DNA from: Verrucomicrobium sp. BvORR034
Lineage (GTDB): Bacteria > Verrucomicrobiota > Verrucomicrobiia > Verrucomicrobiales > Verrucomicrobiaceae
DNA length: 64,000 nt
NCBI RefSeq assembly: GCF_000739635.1
Contig: NZ_BATQ01000014.1
Span: forward strand, 1 to 64,000
Direction: 5' to 3'
The notes beneath the pieces are model-generated. The model worked only from the letters and a program-made list of their open reading frames with translations. It was not told where the DNA came from and ran no database searches. How positions within the stretch are numbered: position 1 is the first letter of the stretch; each line of letters opens with the position of its first letter. Made by a program: the position numbers and the translations under genes. Positions 61,094 to 64,000 of the stretch are shown in pieces.

Positions 61094-61776
61094 TGGTGCA
61101 GGGTACGGTAAGTTTCAAGCCAGGAGTCCCCTTTGCGGGATCCCGTGTGGTGCAGCCGGCCGGACCGGATGGTGAAGAGAGAGTCGGCCCGTCGGACGCT
61201 TTCCAATTCATGGAGGATGACGAGACGGAGCGCGTCGGTGCTGGCTTCTGCCCAAAGCGCGGTGACGACCTCACGGGTCTCTGCATCCAGCCCGGACAAG
61301 GGTTCGTCCATGAGGAGCACGCTGTGACCTGTTTGATGGAGGCGGGTTTCTGCGATGATGAGAAGCACCTTCTGGCGGTTGCCGCGGGAGAGTTTGCCGA
61401 TCGGGCAGGAGAGGTTGAGCTTCAGGATTTCAGCCAGCCGTTCGGCCTCGTGGAGCGCCCGGCCTTTGAACAGGGAGCGAAAGAGGGCCAGAGGCTTGAG
61501 TTCCTCGTCCATCTTCAGTTCATCCGCGAGATAGAGGACGCGCCCGTCCACTTTCAGGCTGCCGCCCAAGGTGGGGCTCAGGCCGGCAAGGGAACGCAGG
61601 AGGGTGGTTTTGCCGACCCCATTGGGGGCCACGAACAGGTGGAGTCCGGCCCCAATGTTGACGGGCTCGCTGGCCTCGACAAGCGTCCGGGCCTGGCGGC
61701 GCCAGAACGGGCCGGCATGGTAGCCAAAGCGTGTGCCGGGGGCGATGCTGAGGCTGGGGGAGGAGGTGGCGTTCAT
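61090..61776 (-). CDS. ABC transporter ATP-binding protein (PilH-like position)
   Basis: This 228-residue protein has Walker A APNGVGKTT near residues 50-58, signature LSRGNRQKV and Walker B SVLLMDEPLSGLD. The signature replaces LSGGQ, as in many ABC-2 exporters. The start used is the ATG at 61776 (MNATSSPS); one in-frame at 61815 would overlap the upstream pseudopilin gene by 14 bp. Myxococcus xanthus encodes a PilH ATPase and PilI permease inside its pilus cluster and needs them for type IV pili; this pair sits in an equivalent context here. Confidence 0.87.
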   Translation of the reverse strand: MNATSSPSLSIAPGTRFGYHAGPFWRRQARTLVEASEPVNIGAGLHLFVAPNGVGKTTLLRSLAGLSPTLGGSLKVDGRVLYLADELKMDEELKPLALFRSLFKGRALHEAERLAEILKLNLSCPIGKLSRGNRQKVLLIIAETRLHQTGHSVLLMDEPLSGLDAETREVVTALWAEASTDALRLVILHELESVRRADSLFTIRSGRLHHTGSRKGDSWLETYRTLHQ

Positions 61777-61801
61777 GATCAAAACGTCGCGGTTCAAGGA
61801 G

Positions 61802-62224
61802 TTACTGCCCCGCATCCCAGAGCCCGTCTGTCTGGGTGGTCGAGGGATCGTAGCGGGTCGTGCCGACGGCGAAGTAGGGTGGCATGACGGAATGGACCAC
61901 GGTCAGGGGCTCACCTTTGAGGCCAGTTGCGGTGGGGATGGATGCCCAGCCCTCAGGCAGGTAGGGCAGAAGGTCGGCGGCAGGTACGCCTTGGATGTCG
62001 GTGGTGGGGTGGTCGGCGAGGTAGCTTCTCTGGGCGGCATGCACGGCCTGGAGGGAGATCGCGGCACCCTTTGCTTTCTTCCAGTCTTGAACGGCATTGA
62101 TGCTGAAGCCAGTGAGCATGCCGAGACCGAGGATCAGAGAGATCACGAGGCTGATCTCCAGCAGCGTAAAGCCGGCCACGGCGCGGTGGCGCTGACGGTA
62201 GGGAGTGACACGGATGGTTTTCAT
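61802..62224 (-). CDS. Pseudopilin / prepilin-like protein (GspG-like N-terminus)
   Basis: This 140-residue protein has a canonical prepilin signal: VAGFTLLEISLVISLILGLGMLTG, cleaved between Gly and Phe, with Glu at +5. The rest (AVHAAQRSYLADHPTTDIQGVPAADLLPYLPEGWASIP) has the long helix and short domain of a major pseudopilin. It is 25 bp upstream of the ABC gene start and 5 bp after the preceding stop, so it belongs to the minus-strand operon. Confidence 0.88.
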   Translation of the reverse strand: MKTIRVTPYRQRHRAVAGFTLLEISLVISLILGLGMLTGFSINAVQDWKKAKGAAISLQAVHAAQRSYLADHPTTDIQGVPAADLLPYLPEGWASIPTATGLKGEPLTVVHSVMPPYFAVGTTRYDPSTTQTDGLWDAGQ

Positions 62225-62229
62225 AGTGA

Positions 62230-62709
62230 TCAGGGTTTGGCCGGCGGGGCCGGGTTGGTGGGGGGCACCAATGCTCGCGGTATGACCCGGAATTTTCCTT
62301 CGGCCAACGGTTCCTGGAGGGGGATGGGGACCGAAGCTTCGGTTAGGTCTCCAGTTGCCGGCTCAGCCGCCTCTGGAGCGGCACTGGGAGGAATCTTGAA
62401 CGTGCCGCGACGACGAACGACCAGGATGCGGGCCCGGTCCATGTCGAGGGGCCTTAGAGCTGCCTCCGCGATGTCGGCGGACGGTGCGGGCTCCGGCACG
62501 GGAATAAAGGGAATAACAGGTGTTTCCTCCGCCTTTCCCTTGTCCTGTGCTGTTGCCGTTCCCGGAAGGGGGCGGGGGGCAAGCTTGGGTTTCTCCACGA
62601 GGATCTCCGGTTTCGGAGGGGCGGCGGAAAGTCCTGCGGTTGGCGCAAACGCCGCCGCCAGCGTCAGCGCGCCAAGGAGAATCTGGAGGGGTGGAAGGCG
62701 GAAGTTCAT
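62230..62709 (-). CDS. Secreted Pro-rich protein of unknown function
   Basis: This 159-residue protein has a signal peptide (LQILLGALTLAAAFAPTAGLSA). The mature part is Pro/Ala/Lys-rich at first (KPKLAPRPLPGTATAQDKGKAEETPVIPFIPVPEP), then has a short ordered stretch RPLDMDRARILVVRRRGTFKIPP. It could be a scaffold or periplasmic linker of the platform, similar in role to PilP (inference from place between the pseudopilin and GspF genes). Confidence 0.7.
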   Translation of the reverse strand: MNFRLPPLQILLGALTLAAAFAPTAGLSAAPPKPEILVEKPKLAPRPLPGTATAQDKGKAEETPVIPFIPVPEPAPSADIAEAALRPLDMDRARILVVRRRGTFKIPPSAAPEAAEPATGDLTEASVPIPLQEPLAEGKFRVIPRALVPPTNPAPPAKP

Positions 62710-62727
62710 GGTGGAGGACGAGCTTGC

Positions 62728-63945
62728 TTACATGGCGCCGGAGGCCATCATGCGGGGACCCATGAGGAAGATGGGCAGCATGGCTCCGGCAAAGACGAGA
62801 GCGATGAGGCACATGGCCATGGCCAGGGTGATGAAGTTGATGATCTGCGTGAAGTCCGACATGGTCTGGGCGGTGTCCTCCTCGTAGATGTCCCGGAGCA
62901 TCTCGAGCTGCTCGGGGAGGGAGGCGGACTTTTCCCCGATGCCGATCATGTGGATGACCTGGGGGTCGAGCACGGCGTTCTTCTTGAGCGCCTCCGCGAA
63001 TGGCAGGCCGGAGGATTCGTAGATCTGGGCGGAGGTGAGCAGCGGGGTGTAGATGGGTGTTTCCTGAACCACCTTGGCGGCCAGGGTCGCGGCCCGCGCC
63101 AGGTTGATGCCGTTGGCATAGAGCATCTGGAGCGTGCCCACGTACGCGGTCTGCCGCAGGCCCATGACCAGCTTGGTGAGGAGCCGCCAGCGGCTCATGA
63201 AGAAATGCAGGAGGCGGGCGCGGAGCTCCTTGGAGCGGAACAGGCCGACGATGAAGGCCGTCAGGGCGATGATGAAGAACGGCCAGGTCATCTGGACGAC
63301 ATGGCTGAAGGAAAAGATCACCTTGGAAAGCGGATCTGGTTCCTGGCGGATGCTCTTGAGAGTACCCTCCACCTGGCTGACGACACTCACCTGAGACCAG
63401 ATGAAGAGGACGATCTGGAAGAGGATGACCAGGCACGGCACCATGAGCGCGTTGCGCAGCTTGCTGGCGAACATCATCTCCACCTTTAGCTTGCGCGCCA
63501 TGGAGCTGAAGGCCTCGTGCAACTGGCCCGCATCTGCGCCGGCCTCAATCATGGTGATGATGGTCGAATCAAACTTGCGTTCCTTGGCAAAGGCGATGTG
63601 AACCGGCAGACCTGCTTCAAGCCGGTTGCGGATGCTGATGAGCGAGCCCTGCAGTGCCGGATCGGGCAGGCCCTGGGCGTAGTAGAGGAGTGCGTCTGCC
63701 GTGCTGATGTTGGCCCTCAACATGGAGGCCAGGCCCCGGAAGAGCTTGATCGCATCCTTCGTGGAGATGGGACGGTTGGTCTGCGAGCGCTGATGGGAAC
63801 TGGGCAGGGGCTTCACCAGAGCCACCCTGAATCCTTCACGGGCAGCGAGCAGAGAGGCCTGGTCCCGGTTGAGCGCTTCAACAGCGATCACCTTGGAGAC
63901 CTCAGGCTTCTTGATGTTCCGGAGGGTGACTTGGAAACCGTTCAT
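62728..63945 (-). CDS. Type II secretion/type IV pilus inner membrane platform protein, GspF/PilC family
   Basis: This 405-residue protein has the two repeated GspF cytoplasmic domains: LFRGLASMLRANISTADALLYYAQG then IKLFRGL-like helices in the first half, and YVGTLQMLYANGINLARAATLAAKVVQETPIYTPLLTSAQIYESSGLPFAEALKK in the second. Each is followed by membrane helices (ALMVPCLVILFQIVLFIW, WPFFIIALTAFIVGLF, FITLAMAMCLIALVFAGAMLPIFLMG). It is the platform that the assembly ATPase drives. N-terminal residues about 1-60 form an additional domain. It lies 6 bp downstream of a partial gene at the window edge. Confidence 0.93.
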   Translation of the reverse strand: MNGFQVTLRNIKKPEVSKVIAVEALNRDQASLLAAREGFRVALVKPLPSSHQRSQTNRPISTKDAIKLFRGLASMLRANISTADALLYYAQGLPDPALQGSLISIRNRLEAGLPVHIAFAKERKFDSTIITMIEAGADAGQLHEAFSSMARKLKVEMMFASKLRNALMVPCLVILFQIVLFIWSQVSVVSQVEGTLKSIRQEPDPLSKVIFSFSHVVQMTWPFFIIALTAFIVGLFRSKELRARLLHFFMSRWRLLTKLVMGLRQTAYVGTLQMLYANGINLARAATLAAKVVQETPIYTPLLTSAQIYESSGLPFAEALKKNAVLDPQVIHMIGIGEKSASLPEQLEMLRDIYEEDTAQTMSDFTQIINFITLAMAMCLIALVFAGAMLPIFLMGPRMMASGAM

Positions 63946-63951
63946 GGCTGG

Positions 63952-64000
63952 CTAGGATTCATAGGTGAGGTCCAGCACCTTGCGGAGGGCGTCCATGTCC
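63952..64000 (-). CDS. C-terminal end of an upstream gene in the pilus-like operon (partial)
   Basis: Only the last 15 codons are visible, reading DMDALRKVLDLTYES then TAG at 63952-63954. The stop is 6 bp before the GspF start. In such operons the assembly ATPase (GspE/PilB type) precedes gspF, and its C-terminus often ends in a short helix like this one. The identity is therefore likely but not proved from 15 residues. Confidence 0.45.
   Translation of the reverse strand, partial: DMDALRKVLDLTYES

Overview
The window is a high-GC bacterial chromosome segment whose gene content points to the Verrucomicrobia (Verrucomicrobium/Roseimicrobium-like). The evidence is planctomycete/verrucomicrobial cytochrome-like PSD1 (DUF1549/DUF1553) proteins paired with a DUF1501 protein, a giant autotransporter-associated beta-strand repeat protein with a PEP-CTERM tail, many lipoproteins of unknown function, and few canonical Shine-Dalgarno sites. 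No rRNA, tRNA, phage, insertion sequence or CRISPR array was seen. Most of the window is housekeeping and catabolic chromosome with frequent strand switches.

Region by region. 1-7.5 kb: two PSD1 genes, one cut by the window edge, and a DUF1501 gene, probably for polymer degradation. 7.7-18.4 kb: a class A penicillin-binding protein with a decayed transpeptidase site, a MidA-like methyltransferase, phosphatidylserine decarboxylase, YceH, a LysR regulator divergent from a small ferredoxin, an M3 oligopeptidase and SerA. 18.6-24.5 kb: uncharacterised secreted proteins and lipoproteins plus a DUF485/acetate symporter pair. 24.5-31 kb: a glycoside hydrolase-GT2 fusion, a secreted FAD oxidoreductase, an ECF-type sigma factor and a DapA-family aldolase. 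31.2-36.7 kb: DUF47-PiT phosphate transport, a D-threonine-aldolase-like enzyme, a ParE-type toxin-antitoxin pair, an M19 dipeptidase and an HpaI-type aldolase. 37-42.3 kb: divergent serine hydrolases, an HNH nuclease, an RlaP-like nucleotidyltransferase and a candidate 53-residue gene with its own promoter and terminator. 42.6-49.2 kb: the giant repeat protein. 49.2-52.4 kb: a GT39 enzyme, a second MidA-like methyltransferase and an unknown protein.

The last 11.5 kb (52.6-64 kb) is the most interesting block. It is two convergent operons that together encode type IV pilus/type II secretion-like parts: three pseudopilins with Glu5 motifs, a large GspK-like protein, a PilT-like ATPase, a GspF/PilC platform protein, the tail of a further upstream gene, and an ABC transporter pair recalling Myxococcus PilH/PilI, together with several secreted proteins that I cannot name. 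No secretin gene lies in the window.

A second window-wide pattern is that four clusters of long, nested-palindrome intergenic repeats occur only between the 3' ends of convergent genes. One of these families (about 274 bp) is present twice, 35 kb apart.
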